The translations under genes were made by a program, and so were the position numbers. DNA of 62,125 nt from Thiotrichales bacterium. Its GTDB lineage: Bacteria; Pseudomonadota; Gammaproteobacteria; Beggiatoales; Beggiatoaceae. The notes beneath the pieces are model-generated. The model did no database searches. It was not told the origin of the DNA and saw only the letters and a list, made by a program, of their open reading frames with translations. Where the stretch lies: positions 1 to 62,125 of the forward strand of contig JADGDE010000012.1 of assembly GCA_016745035.1 (NCBI GenBank), written 5' to 3'. This document shows positions 45,531 to 54,643 of the stretch, one piece after another (position 1 is the stretch's first letter; every line of letters starts with the position of its first letter).

Positions 45531-45602
45531 AACCACAAAGCCTCATGCTAAAACGATAAAATTCTATTAAACCATAAAAATTGTCTTGTTGCATTGAGAA
45601 GC

Positions 45603-46121
45603 TTAAGTTTTTGACCATTGACGGATTGAGCAAATTTCGGCGCTATGAATTCCCAACGATTCCAAAAAATCTTGATGTGCCTCCGGTGCAATGGCTTCAA
45701 ATTCTTGATGCCACTTCCTTTTTCCAGCATCATCCAGCCCGGTCTTTTCTAAAACACTCACCCATGTGTCTTTGTCCATCATTCGCGCTTTGATGCGGAT
45801 GTCTTTGCCTAGGAGTTGTGCAATCAAACGCTGTTGGCTTCTGAGCATTTGTATTTCTTGATTAATATGGCTGAGGCGTTGTTCTAAAATGCTGTCGAAA
45901 TGCCCTTGTTCTTTATCCAAAGTCGCTTGAATCGCTTCCAGAGATAAACCCGTTTGTCGCAACATTAAAATCCGCTGAAGCTGTTGTATGTCTTGCGTGG
46001 AATATAAACGGTAATTAGCAGGGCTTCTGCCACTGGGTTGGAGTAAACCTTTTTTATCATAATAAATCAAGGTGCTGCGGGATAAGCCATATTTTTTAAC
46101 AATTTGACCAATGGTGAGCAT
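45603..46121 (-). CDS. MerR-family transcriptional regulator
   Basis: 172 residues. The N-terminal MerR winged helix MLTIGQIVKKYGLSRSTLIYYDKKGLL (two adjacent motifs) is followed by the recognition region YRLYSTQDIQQLQRILMLRQ and an effector coil, LEQRLSHINQEIQMLRSQQR. The last ~60 residues (TWVSVLEKTGLDDAGKRKWH, HQDFLESLGIHSAEI) form a separate small domain that is also encoded alone at 46255-46422. The effector ligand is unknown. The ATG at 46121 has an ordinary context. Confidence 0.82.
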   Translation of the reverse strand: MLTIGQIVKKYGLSRSTLIYYDKKGLLQPSGRSPANYRLYSTQDIQQLQRILMLRQTGLSLEAIQATLDKEQGHFDSILEQRLSHINQEIQMLRSQQRLIAQLLGKDIRIKARMMDKDTWVSVLEKTGLDDAGKRKWHQEFEAIAPEAHQDFLESLGIHSAEICSIRQWSKT

Positions 46122-46181
46122 GGCGTTTACCTAAATATGCAACAAGGCGCTAAGCAGCGCCTTAAAGTCAATACCTGTTTA

Positions 46182-46250
46182 ACTGATGTGGTGCAAAGGC
46201 TTCTCAATACCCCAAAAGGTAAAAAAACACCATTGCTCCACAGCTAAATA
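46182..46250. repeat. half MITE (copy E)
   Basis: The left half only of the MITE family: ACTGATGTGGTGCAAAGGCTTC, then a decayed palindrome and CACCATTGCTCCACAGCTAAAT. It ends at the stop of the small gene at 46255. Same orientation as copies C and D. Confidence 0.55.
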
Positions 46251-46254
46251 CCCG

Positions 46255-46422
46255 TTAATTGGAACGGATGGCTTTAATTTCCTCAGCAGGTATGTTTAGC
46301 CATTCAAGAAAGGCTTGATGATCCTCAGGATGGCGGCGCTCAAATAGTTGATGCCATTGCCCCATTGTTTCCTCATTCAGACCTATATCACGAAACATAG
46401 CAACCCAGTTGTCTTTATTCAT
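46255..46422 (-). CDS. stand-alone copy of the MerR C-terminal domain
   Basis: A 55-residue protein starting at ATG 46422 with GGGAG eight bases upstream. It reads MNKDNWVAMFRDIGLNEETM, WHQLFERRHPEDHQAFLEWL and IPAEEIKAIRSN. These match the MerR gene's C-terminal segment (DKDTWVSVLEKTGLDDAG, WHQEF, PEAHQDFLESLGI, AEICSIR), with no DNA-binding part. The half MITE separates the two. It may compete for, or carry, the signal sensed by the regulator. No known family; small proteins of this sort are otherwise easy to miss. Confidence 0.6.
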   Translation of the reverse strand: MNKDNWVAMFRDIGLNEETMGQWHQLFERRHPEDHQAFLEWLNIPAEEIKAIRSN

Positions 46423-46523
46423 GGCTGTTCTCCCAGTTAGATTAACAAACAAGACGTGTGAACGTCTGAGTCTAGTTTGGAGGCTGAAGCTATAGTCAGG
46501 TCAAGCGATTTTGTGGCAATGCT

Positions 46524-48785
46524 TTAATATTTTTGCATCAACTCATAAATGGCATCATCTTCAAATTCATTGGCTAATTCACGGACTTTTACGATAAAAA
46601 CCTGAAGCCTTGGTTCGTCTTGCTCTAATTGTTTCAGATAGGTTTGTAAGCTTAAAATATCGCCTTGCTCGGCCATGTGAGCAATTTTCTCAATCTGCTC
46701 AGGGCTGGGGTCGATATGTTCGTGTTGTTGTACACGAATACTGTCGGGTTCTAAAACGTCAGTTTCGATAGTTGTCCACGTTAAATCCAGGTGTTTGGCA
46801 ATACATTGCAGCAAATGCTCGGTGCGAAAAGGTTTGGGGATGAAGTCATCACTCCCCGCTTCTTTGCTGGCGGCAATATGTTCGCCATAAACGCTGGCTG
46901 AGATGGTGATAATCGGGGTGTTTTTGAAGGCTTCTTGTTGGCGCAAACGCTTAATGGCATCGAAGCCACTTAACACTGGCATCACCAAATCCATGAAAAT
47001 TAAATCCGGCTTGTGGGCATGAGCAATATCAATCGCTTCGCGTCCATTTTCCGCATAGTGCATAATAAAACCCAAAGGCTCAAGAATATTGTGCAACACA
47101 TCCAAGTTTGCTTGGGTGTCGTCAGCAGCAAGAATCCGATAACGTTTATTGGCTTGGTTTTCAATTCGATAGCCGCCAATGTTCAACAGCATGTCTTCTT
47201 GTGTTTGCTCACCTTCGACTTCAAGCCCTTGGACATGAAAATAGAATTGCGTCCCTTGTCCCAGCTCACTATCGACGCGAATATCGCCCCTCATGTGTTT
47301 AATCAGCTTTTCGGTAATCGACAAACCTAAGCCCGTGCCTTGAGCTTTGTGGAGCACGCTGCCGGTTTGATGGAAAGGTGAGAAAATATGCTCGATGTCC
47401 TCAGCGGCAATGCCCACACCACTGTCGGAGATATGAAATTGTAGGCTTTTAGCATTGCTGCTGACTTTAAAGCTGACGTAGCCGACATCGGTAAATTTCA
47501 CTGCATTACCGAGTAAATTAATTAATATTTGCCGCAAACGTTTTTCATCAGCATGAACAAATTCGGGTAAGTCGCCCAAGACTTCATAACGAAATTCTAA
47601 ACTTTTTTGTTCTGCCCGCAGCTTAAACATCTCGACCAAATCGCCTAAAAATTGCCCTAGATGAAAATCATTGGGATAAATTTCCATCCGCTCGGCTTCA
47701 ATTTTGGATAAGTCTAAAATATCGCTAATCAAGGTGAGTAAATGTTCACCACTGCGCTGAATCACTTGCACGCCGTTGCGTTGTTGTTCATCCATATTTT
47801 GATTGCGTACCAAAATTTGGGCATAGCCTAAAATACCGTTGAGCGGTGTGCGCAATTCATGGCTCATGTTGGCAAGAAAAGCACTTTTTGCTCGGTTTGC
47901 TTGTTCAGCGCCTTCTTTCGCCACCAATAGGGCTTTAGTGGTTTCGCGTTGATTATCTAGCGCGTTTTGCAACGATAAGGCCGTTTGAGCATTAAAGCGG
48001 TGTGAGAACCAAACGCCAATCAAACTGATTAGGGCTAACACAAAAATCAAGCCACCGAATTCATCCCAAAAAGCACGCGTTTTTCCAAGACGCTCGCTGG
48101 CTTGTAGCCCAAAGCTGTGTTTGGTGTCGAACTCTTGCGTTAAATCAAGGGTCACATATTGTTTTTGTTCAAGTGGTGCTTGTCCAAAAAAATGTTGTTC
48201 ATATTCCAGCAACAAATTAAACGGCATTCGCTGATGATAGTTCTCTAGCCAAGCAGCATCGAGAAAATAGCCCACAGCTAACACCACATCGCGTCCAATA
48301 TCTTCTTTACGCAAGCGATGCCAATGCACCAAAAGCACATGCTGCTCAAACAACACTAAGCTTGGTTTTTTCGGCAGATCTTCCATGACCTCCTGCACCT
48401 TAAATTGCAAATCGTCATGTTTGCCAAAACGGCTGGGGGTATCGGCACGGACAATGATTTTGCCCTGCTGATCGTAAGCGGCGACCAAATCAAATTTCAG
48501 TCCGGCATTAAAAACCAGTAATAAGTCTAGCAAGCTGTCTTTATCATCCAGCAGCAAAGCATCTTGAACCCGCCAATCTTCTCCCAAAAAATCCACCAAA
48601 CGCTGACTGTCTTGTTTAGCCCGGTTTAAGTGGGTTTCCACGCTTTGACGCAATACCATGCGTGCTTGTTCATTGTGTTCGATAAAGCGCTGATATTCTA
48701 ACCAGATGATATAGCTCAGCCCCAAGCCTAACAGCGATACGGTCAATAAAGTGGGAATCAATAATTTGACGCGTAAACTGGTCAT
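46524..48785 (-). CDS. hybrid sensor histidine kinase/response regulator
   Basis: 753 residues. A helix (about 8-29), a periplasmic sensor (about 30-240) and a second helix (about 250-268) lead to HisKA with [20 protein letters not shown] (phospho-His). Then come HATPase N-box RQILINLLGNAVKFTD, G-boxes DSGVGIAAED and GTGLGLSI, and a receiver domain (PDLIFMDLVMPVLSGFDAIK, phospho-Asp in MDLVMP; K in IPKPF). A further ~70 residues after the receiver have no recognised Hpt histidine. Third in an operon behind a PhnD-like protein and a REC-kinase, so the sensor likely reads that protein. Confidence 0.88.
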   Translation of the reverse strand: MTSLRVKLLIPTLLTVSLLGLGLSYIIWLEYQRFIEHNEQARMVLRQSVETHLNRAKQDSQRLVDFLGEDWRVQDALLLDDKDSLLDLLLVFNAGLKFDLVAAYDQQGKIIVRADTPSRFGKHDDLQFKVQEVMEDLPKKPSLVLFEQHVLLVHWHRLRKEDIGRDVVLAVGYFLDAAWLENYHQRMPFNLLLEYEQHFFGQAPLEQKQYVTLDLTQEFDTKHSFGLQASERLGKTRAFWDEFGGLIFVLALISLIGVWFSHRFNAQTALSLQNALDNQRETTKALLVAKEGAEQANRAKSAFLANMSHELRTPLNGILGYAQILVRNQNMDEQQRNGVQVIQRSGEHLLTLISDILDLSKIEAERMEIYPNDFHLGQFLGDLVEMFKLRAEQKSLEFRYEVLGDLPEFVHADEKRLRQILINLLGNAVKFTDVGYVSFKVSSNAKSLQFHISDSGVGIAAEDIEHIFSPFHQTGSVLHKAQGTGLGLSITEKLIKHMRGDIRVDSELGQGTQFYFHVQGLEVEGEQTQEDMLLNIGGYRIENQANKRYRILAADDTQANLDVLHNILEPLGFIMHYAENGREAIDIAHAHKPDLIFMDLVMPVLSGFDAIKRLRQQEAFKNTPIITISASVYGEHIAASKEAGSDDFIPKPFRTEHLLQCIAKHLDLTWTTIETDVLEPDSIRVQQHEHIDPSPEQIEKIAHMAEQGDILSLQTYLKQLEQDEPRLQVFIVKVRELANEFEDDAIYELMQKY

Positions 48786-48794
48786 GGTCTGGGT

Positions 48795-49658
48795 TTATTC
48801 TGCTGTTTTGCTTGCCGCAACTTTGCGGGCAGCATCATAAAAACTATCGGGACGCACGACATAAGCCTCGGCGGGCATGTCTTTTAGATAACGCGGCGGA
48901 ATAGTTGGCAATAATTCAGCGAGTTTGGCGCGAATCGTCGGCGATAAGCTTGGATGGGTGGCAATACCGACATTGGGGATCGGCGGAGAAGTAAAGACGA
49001 TATTAAATACCTCGCCATGTTTTGCTGTGGCTTGATCTAAATTATGATCCCACGTCGCGCCCGCCCCAATGCTGTGGTTTGCTATCGCATCGGTAACGCT
49101 GGGATGGCTACCCAAAAATAAATGTTCTTTAAAATCGGTTTGATAATCAATCCCCATTTCCTGTAGCAGGGCATTTGGATAAACAAAGCCACTTGAGGAG
49201 GTTTTACGGACAAAACCAAAGACTTTGCCTTTTAAATCCTCTGGCGTTTTAATCGCGATGTTATTTTTATGCGCGATGATATGACCGCGATACGAATCAA
49301 CTTGTTTGGTTTTGCTCGGATTCCAGCTCAAGGCGGTAACTAAAATATCCACCTCAGGATTTTTTTGTTTCGCCAGTACATAGGGTACAGGACTGATTTC
49401 GGCGATATGCACCACCCCATTGGCTAATTTATCAATCATATCGGCATAACTTTTGGCACTGACGGGCAAAAAACGACACCCCGTTTTATCACTAAGCCAG
49501 CGCAACATGGGTTTATAGGTTTTGCGGGCTTCATTAAAAGACTGTCCTTTTTGCCACGGCGGAATACCAAAACGGCAAACGGATTGTTCCTCGGCATAGA
49601 CCGATTGTCCTGAAAGAAAAATAGCAATCAAAGCTAAACGGCTAAATAATGTTTGCAT
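48795..49658 (-). CDS. PhnD-like periplasmic ligand-binding protein
   Basis: 287 residues. A signal peptide (LALIAIFLSGQSVYA, cleaved near residue 22) leads to a substrate-binding protein of the phosphate/phosphite/phosphonate family. FGIPPWQKGQSFNEARKTYK opens the fold, followed by YADMIDKLANGVVHIAEISP, DLKGKVFGFVRKTSSSGFVY and SVTDAIANHSIGAGATWDHN. No ABC permease or ATPase lies nearby; it sits between two kinases in an operon (about nine bases on each side). This fits a sensory, not transport, role, with the ligand-loaded protein docking on the kinase. Confidence 0.85.
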   Translation of the reverse strand: MQTLFSRLALIAIFLSGQSVYAEEQSVCRFGIPPWQKGQSFNEARKTYKPMLRWLSDKTGCRFLPVSAKSYADMIDKLANGVVHIAEISPVPYVLAKQKNPEVDILVTALSWNPSKTKQVDSYRGHIIAHKNNIAIKTPEDLKGKVFGFVRKTSSSGFVYPNALLQEMGIDYQTDFKEHLFLGSHPSVTDAIANHSIGAGATWDHNLDQATAKHGEVFNIVFTSPPIPNVGIATHPSLSPTIRAKLAELLPTIPPRYLKDMPAEAYVVRPDSFYDAARKVAASKTAE

Positions 49659-49667
49659 GATAGGCTC

Positions 49668-50864
49668 CTAAATGCTTTGCTTGAGATCTAAGGCAATGCT
49701 TAAACAAAAGGTACTGCCCTCGCCAAGGCAACTCTCAACGCTAATGCTGCCTTGCAACAAATGGGCGAGGCGCTTGGAAATACTTAAGCCTAGCCCCGTG
49801 CCGCCATAATTGCGAGCGGTGGAAGCCTCCGCTTGAGCAAAAGCGTGAAACAATTTTTGCAGTTGTTCTTCACTGATGCCAATGCCGCTATCGATCACCG
49901 CAAAACATAGCTGCTGTTCGTCGGTATACACATGCAGTTGAATTTGTCCTGACTGGGTAAATTTACAGGCATTGCCGATCAGATTAATTAAAATTTGCCG
50001 TAATTTGGTCAAATCCGTGTTTATTTCTGCAATCTCAGTTTCTAAGTGGAGCTTAAAAACATTGCTATTTTTTTCTAATAGCGGTTGAATCGTGACTTCT
50101 AACTCATCGAGCAATTTGGCTAAGACAACGGTCTCGTTAAATACTTCCATCTGCCCCGCTTCAATTTTAGAAAAATCTAAAATATCATTAATTAAGGACA
50201 ATAAATGCGCGCCTGAGGTATTGATTTTACCCAAATCTTGGGCAATTTCCGGTTCAGCGATTTCCTCTGCCTCTTCTTGGAGCATTTCGCTATAGCCTAA
50301 AATCGCATTCATCGGGGTACGCAACTCATGGCTCATATTGGCAATGAACTCACTTTTGGCTTGATTCGCTGTTTCAGCGACTTCTTTGGCTTTTTGTAAG
50401 GCGGAGGATAGGGCTTGAAGGCTGTGATTTTGTTCTGCCAAACGCTGGTTTTGTTGCATCACTTGCCGTTGCAAACGATAGAGTTTCAAATGGGCATGAA
50501 TCCGCGCCAACACTTCTTCTTGCTGAAAGGGTTTGGTGATGTAATCCGCTGCGCCTAGCTCAAAGCCTTTGATTTTATCCACAGTCTCAACCATCGCGGT
50601 CATGAAAATTACTGGAATATCCGCCGTGTCAGGATTACTTTTTAATGCCTGACAGACTTCAAAACCACTCATGCCCGGCATCATCACATCCAATAAAATT
50701 AGCTCAGGTTCGACCAAGGTCGTTTTACGCAAAGCACTCTCGCCATTTTTAGCGATTAATACCTGAAAGCCTTCGGTGTGTAAAAACTCCAATAACACCG
50801 TGAGATTGGCTGGCATATCATCGACAATCAGCAAAGTTCCTTGCTTGTTGTCTGTTTTATCCAT
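49668..50864 (-). CDS. response regulator-histidine kinase fusion (cytoplasmic)
   Basis: 398 residues without membrane segments. An N-terminal receiver domain ([20 protein letters not shown]; phospho-Asp in [18 protein letters not shown]) is followed by a coiled coil. HisKA ([20 protein letters not shown]) and HATPase ([30 protein letters not shown]) come after. The reversed order (receiver first) suits a soluble kinase in a phosphorelay. It opens the operon that also holds the PhnD-like protein and the hybrid kinase, so the three probably form one signalling pathway. No output regulator is encoded here. Confidence 0.88.
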   Translation of the reverse strand: MDKTDNKQGTLLIVDDMPANLTVLLEFLHTEGFQVLIAKNGESALRKTTLVEPELILLDVMMPGMSGFEVCQALKSNPDTADIPVIFMTAMVETVDKIKGFELGAADYITKPFQQEEVLARIHAHLKLYRLQRQVMQQNQRLAEQNHSLQALSSALQKAKEVAETANQAKSEFIANMSHELRTPMNAILGYSEMLQEEAEEIAEPEIAQDLGKINTSGAHLLSLINDILDFSKIEAGQMEVFNETVVLAKLLDELEVTIQPLLEKNSNVFKLHLETEIAEINTDLTKLRQILINLIGNACKFTQSGQIQLHVYTDEQQLCFAVIDSGIGISEEQLQKLFHAFAQAEASTARNYGGTGLGLSISKRLAHLLQGSISVESCLGEGSTFCLSIALDLKQSI

Positions 50865-50977
50865 GATGTTTTCCTACATAGTCCCAGTCGATGCGCTAAA
50901 AAGAGGATGCTAACACATTTTATGCCGATATGTTGCCAGAACATGATGGGCTAATATCTGCTTTTAATTTCTAATTA

Positions 50978-51111
50978 ACTGATGTTACGCAAAGGCTTCT
51001 TTTTCTGCCTTAAGGGCAGAAAAAACCGCCATTGCTGCACGGCTAAGCTTTACTAGGCAGGTGGAAAATTACACTATTGTGATAAAAACCAGCTTAGTGC
51101 ATAACATCAGT
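50978..51111. repeat. MITE-like element, copy C
   Basis: 134 bp between ACTGATGTTACGCAAAGGCTTC and GTGCATAACATCAGT, with AATTA flanking both sides. It is reversed relative to copies A and B. It contains the cleanest palindrome of the family (CTTTTTCTGCCTTAAGGGCAGAAAAA, in two arms). It occupies the region between the signalling operon's start and the TonB receptor gene. Confidence 0.85.
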
Positions 51112-51290
51112 AATTAAAAAATATGAAGTAAGCTCTTTTCTAAAAACTGCTTTGAGTAATATGCCGCAGTTTTTGAGGCATATCACACAGTTTTTTAGCT
51201 GTTATTTTTATAACTAATTGAAAAAAATAAATTTATTAGACGGCACTACTTTTGCTCTTATAAAGCCTGTTTTAACAAGGATGTTAAACA

Positions 51291-51377
51291 ATGGCGTTAT
51301 CCCCTGATATACACACACACCACATCAAAACGCTATTGCTTGCCCACGGGCAAGGCAAGGATGCTAACGCTAATTAA
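51291..51377 (+). CDS. small His-rich ORF (28 codons) upstream of the TonB receptor
   Basis: ATG 51291 follows AAGGAT at nine bases. The frame encodes MALSPDIHTHHIKTLLLAHG then QGKDANAN and stop. Four His residues in 28 suggest metal binding, or a leader peptide whose translation senses a metal or amino acid. It lies between two MITE copies, in the 670-base gap 50865-51534, and precedes the receptor by 157 bases. No homology can be assigned; it may be chance. Confidence 0.35.
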   Translation: MALSPDIHTHHIKTLLLAHGQGKDANAN

Positions 51378-51379
51378 TA

Positions 51380-51514
51380 ACGGGTATTACGCAAAGATTT
51401 CTTTTTTGCCCTTATAAGGGATAAAAGAAGTCTTTGCTCCCACGGTTAAATATCACTAGGCAGGTGGAAAATCACAAGATTGTGGCAAAAACTGGCTCAG
51501 TGCGTGACATCAAT
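51380..51514. repeat. MITE-like element, copy D (degenerate)
   Basis: 135 bp from ACGGGTATTACGCAAAGATTTC to GTGCGTGACATCAAT, same orientation as copy C, with more mismatches and a weaker internal palindrome. It ends 20 bases before the receptor ATG and so may supply part of the receptor's 5' leader. Confidence 0.65.
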
Positions 51515-51534
51515 CAATAAAGGAAAAAAAGAAA

Positions 51535-53661
51535 ATGACTGAGAGAAAAACACACCGATACGCTGGGCATTTACATCTATCCCCCCCAGCGGCGCTCTTT
51601 TCTCTCAGCCCTTTATGTGCAGCTTTGTTATCCGTGCCTGTTTATGCTGAAGACAGCCTCGACACTATCAGCGTCACCGCCTCGCGAATTGAAAAAGCCA
51701 GTAAAGCCGTGCCCGGCAGTTTGGCTGTGATTGATCAAGACCGCATCGAGTCGGCAAAAATGCACAATATCAAAGAAGCCATTGAAGGCACGCCGGGGGT
51801 GCTAATTAACTCCAAAAGCGGTGGCTATGATGTGCGTTTGATGATTCGCGGCGCAGGACAAAAAGCCAATTATGGCGTGCGCGAAATCATGGTGCTGCGC
51901 GATGGCGTACCGATGACCGACCCCGATAGTTTTTCCCGTTTTGATTTTATCGACACCCAAGACATTGAGCGCATCGAAATCACCAAAGGCCCTGGGTCTT
52001 TGTATGGCAGCGGCTCAGCAGGCGGCACGATTCAAATTATTTCTAAATCGGTGTTTGATGACCGCGCTAACCGCATCCGTATCAGCGGCGGCAACGACGG
52101 CGCACAAAGCTATAACCTGCGCTACAGCGGTGAAGTCAACGAAGATAATTCTTTAGCCCTGACCGTCTCGCGCCGAGTTTTAGATAATGATTGGCGCGCT
52201 TGGAATCAGTTTGATACCAATCAAGTCAGCTTAAAGCATGGGGTGATTTTAGAAGACGGCTCGCCTTTGGAAACCGAAATCAGCTACAGCGAAGCCAATA
52301 TGCAATTACCCGGCTCGATGAGTGCTGAGCAGTTCGAGACTTTTAAACAAACCGGCGAGCAAACCGATAACCAAGATGCGTGGAAGCATTCGGGGCGTTA
52401 TTCCAAAATTTGGTTTTTTAATAGCCGTTTAGAAAAAGAGGTCGGCGATTGGTTATTTAAACCACGGGTTTATATGAATAGCTGGGAGCATTTCCATCCA
52501 GTCACAGGCGCGATTAACGATAACCCGGGAACCAATGTCTTTGGCACTGATTTAGAGTTTAGCCGCCAGCATCAAGCCTTTGGCGCACAAGCGGATTTGG
52601 TTTTTGGCTTTACCGCCCGTTTGGATAGCACCGATGAGTCGAAAAAATATGCGTATGGCGATGTTCGCACCCTGCCTAACGGGCGCATTATTGCCACCTT
52701 ATCCGACCGCCGTGGCGAATTACTAGAAACCGAAGCCAGCGATATTTCTTTGTATGGGGTGTATTTACAAGAAACCTTGCGTCCCGCGCCAAACTGGAGC
52801 ATTGATGCTGGGTTTCGTTTGGATAAAGCCAATTTTGATATTCAAACCGAAGAATACCGCCGCTATGATTATGCCCGTGGCACGTATGCCGATGGCGCAG
52901 GCACGGTCAGCACCGATAAAAACTTCACCCTGTTCTCGCCGCGTTTAGGTGTCACCTACACACTCACGCCGCAAATCAATGCCTATGCTGTGGTGGCACA
53001 ATCGGATCAACTGCCCTCCGAGTCAGAAATTCAAAAAAATGCCGACTTAAATGCCTCGCAAGCGCGCAATATTGAAATCGGTCTCAAAGGTCGGGCGCGG
53101 GCATGGTCGTTTGATCTATCGCTCTACCATACCGAAGTCAGCGACGAGATTGTCGCCACGATTCAAAACGGCGAAACCTTGTTCCAAAATGCGGGGAAAA
53201 CTTTAAAAGACGGCTTGGAATTTAGCGGGCGTTTGAACTTAAGCCAAAACCTCTGGTTAGGTGCAGGCTATGCCTATAGCGATTACCGCTTTGATAATTA
53301 TCAAGAAGTCAGCCGTGGGCGCATTCTTGACTATAACGGCAAGCAACTGCCTTATGTGCCTCGGCAACAATACAACCTCAGCGCGGGCTACAATCATGCC
53401 TCTGGCTTCAAAGCCCGCTTGCAAGCTAACTCTTGGGGCAGCTATTACCTCGACAATGCCAACAGCGAAAAATACGGCGGCTATGATTTTGTCACCAATT
53501 TGATGTTGGCTTATGAGCGCGGCGCACACAGCCTCAGCCTTAATGTCGATAATTTATTTGATAAACGCTACGCCGTTGAAGTCAAAAAAGGCAATAACAA
53601 AACCTATTATGCCGCTGGCGCACCGCGCAGTGTCATGCTGAGTTATGCGTATCAATTCTAA
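51535..53661 (+). CDS. TonB-dependent outer-membrane receptor
   Basis: 708 residues. A long, slightly charged leader runs into a signal peptide (LFSLSPLCAALLSVPVYA, cleaved near 38), then a TonB-box-like stretch DTISVTASR and a plug domain (about 55-170: GSLAVIDQDRIESAKM, RLMIRGAGQKANYGVREIMV, KGPGSLYGSGSAGGTIQIIS). A 22-strand-type barrel ends with NVDNLFDKRYAVE and the terminal aromatic SYAYQF. There is no obvious siderophore or heme motif. The downstream genes encode redox and ExbB/ExbD proteins, so the receptor is the outer-membrane part of that uptake system; the ligand, possibly a metal complex, is inferred. Confidence 0.9.
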   Translation: MTERKTHRYAGHLHLSPPAALFSLSPLCAALLSVPVYAEDSLDTISVTASRIEKASKAVPGSLAVIDQDRIESAKMHNIKEAIEGTPGVLINSKSGGYDVRLMIRGAGQKANYGVREIMVLRDGVPMTDPDSFSRFDFIDTQDIERIEITKGPGSLYGSGSAGGTIQIISKSVFDDRANRIRISGGNDGAQSYNLRYSGEVNEDNSLALTVSRRVLDNDWRAWNQFDTNQVSLKHGVILEDGSPLETEISYSEANMQLPGSMSAEQFETFKQTGEQTDNQDAWKHSGRYSKIWFFNSRLEKEVGDWLFKPRVYMNSWEHFHPVTGAINDNPGTNVFGTDLEFSRQHQAFGAQADLVFGFTARLDSTDESKKYAYGDVRTLPNGRIIATLSDRRGELLETEASDISLYGVYLQETLRPAPNWSIDAGFRLDKANFDIQTEEYRRYDYARGTYADGAGTVSTDKNFTLFSPRLGVTYTLTPQINAYAVVAQSDQLPSESEIQKNADLNASQARNIEIGLKGRARAWSFDLSLYHTEVSDEIVATIQNGETLFQNAGKTLKDGLEFSGRLNLSQNLWLGAGYAYSDYRFDNYQEVSRGRILDYNGKQLPYVPRQQYNLSAGYNHASGFKARLQANSWGSYYLDNANSEKYGGYDFVTNLMLAYERGAHSLSLNVDNLFDKRYAVEVKKGNNKTYYAAGAPRSVMLSYAYQF

Positions 53662-53670
53662 TGTGGAGCT

Positions 53671-53831
53671 ACGCGCCGCTGGAGCGACGGTTTAGGCATT
53701 CCCACCGTGGACGGTGGGAACGAGCAAAGTCCTGTTCTCTCCCCGAATTTCTAATTCATTCCCAAACTCTAGTTTAACTCGTTCCCAAGCTCCAGCTTGG
53801 GAATGCGTATTGCGTCGCTCCAGCGGCGCGT
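53671..53831. repeat. REPIN-like element with 19-bp terminal inverted repeats
   Basis: ACGCGCCGCTGGAGCGACG (53671-53689) is exactly inverted at 53813-53831. Inside are two smaller hairpins, TTCCCACCGTGGACGGTGGG and TTCCCAAGCTCCAGCTTGGG, in opposite orientation, the layout of a REP doublet. The right half recurs at 58489-58543. It lies between the receptor and the DUF4198-like gene. Confidence 0.7.
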
Positions 53832-53854
53832 CCACAAGAAACTGATTAATTTCT

Positions 53855-54643
53855 ATGATAAAAAAAATACCCTTTAGCTTCTGGTTATTGCTGCTCTCTA
53901 GCCAACTAAGCGCAGCAAGCATGACACTCAAACCGATTCCCAATCCAAACGGACACCACGGACGCGGCGCACCGACCTTTGAACTAAGCAACGGCGAGCA
54001 AGCCCAAATCCATTTTTGGCAGTCCGATTTGGAAAAACAAAGCTTGCCCTTAGAAAACCAACAATTGCAACTCAAGCGCCCCAAAAGCTTGTCAGGCTAT
54101 CACGCCTTGGTGATTGAAAAACATTCGGACACCACTTTGGAGAGCATCCAGCGTTATGATTATTTCAACGGCAAACCCGGCGGTTTTAGCCCTGCGGTGT
54201 TATTAAGTCAGCCCAAAACCCCGCTGGAAATTATCCCCGCGCCCTTGCCGCGTGAGCATTACCGCTACTACAGCGGCAGCGAATGGGCGTTTATTATCCG
54301 CTTTAATGATAAGCCCCTAGCCTCTGCCCCCGTGATGCTGACAACCGCAAACGGTAGCCACATCGAAACCGTCAGCGATGCCTTAGGTATGGTTAATTTC
54401 ACATTGCCGGAGGACTTCAAAGACATTCAAGTTGGGCGACGCGCCAACAAACCACAGCCATTTCACCTCAGCGTGCGCTGGGACGAGGGCGGCAAACACT
54501 ATCACAGCCAATTGCAAGCCATGTATTACGTTAACCCCAAACACTGGCAATCAACAAGCTGGGGCATTGCCGTGGTGGTTTTAGGCTTGATTAGCGGTGG
54601 CTGGCTTGGTCGCCGTGGCTTAAAAACAGGAGCAAAAGCATGA
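53855..54643 (+). CDS. periplasmic protein with C-terminal membrane anchor (DUF4198-like)
   Basis: 262 residues. A signal peptide (PFSFWLLLLSSQLSA, cleaved near 21) is followed by a periplasmic region with beta-sandwich traits (VMLTTANGSHIETVSDALGM; VNFTLPEDF) and a C-terminal helix (about 235-255, GIAVVVLGLISGGWLGRRGL). The pattern NPNGHHGRGAP and several His residues may bind metal. It resembles DUF4198/nickel-uptake-type periplasmic proteins only weakly. It is coupled to the next gene by an ATGA overlap, so it belongs to the receptor operon. Confidence 0.55.
   Translation: MIKKIPFSFWLLLLSSQLSAASMTLKPIPNPNGHHGRGAPTFELSNGEQAQIHFWQSDLEKQSLPLENQQLQLKRPKSLSGYHALVIEKHSDTTLESIQRYDYFNGKPGGFSPAVLLSQPKTPLEIIPAPLPREHYRYYSGSEWAFIIRFNDKPLASAPVMLTTANGSHIETVSDALGMVNFTLPEDFKDIQVGRRANKPQPFHLSVRWDEGGKHYHSQLQAMYYVNPKHWQSTSWGIAVVVLGLISGGWLGRRGLKTGAKA

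Noticed and set aside
53257..53529. 90-codon minus-strand ORF within the TonB receptor
   Set aside because: Antisense shadow of the barrel coding sequence with no ribosome site and low-complexity hydrophobic translation.
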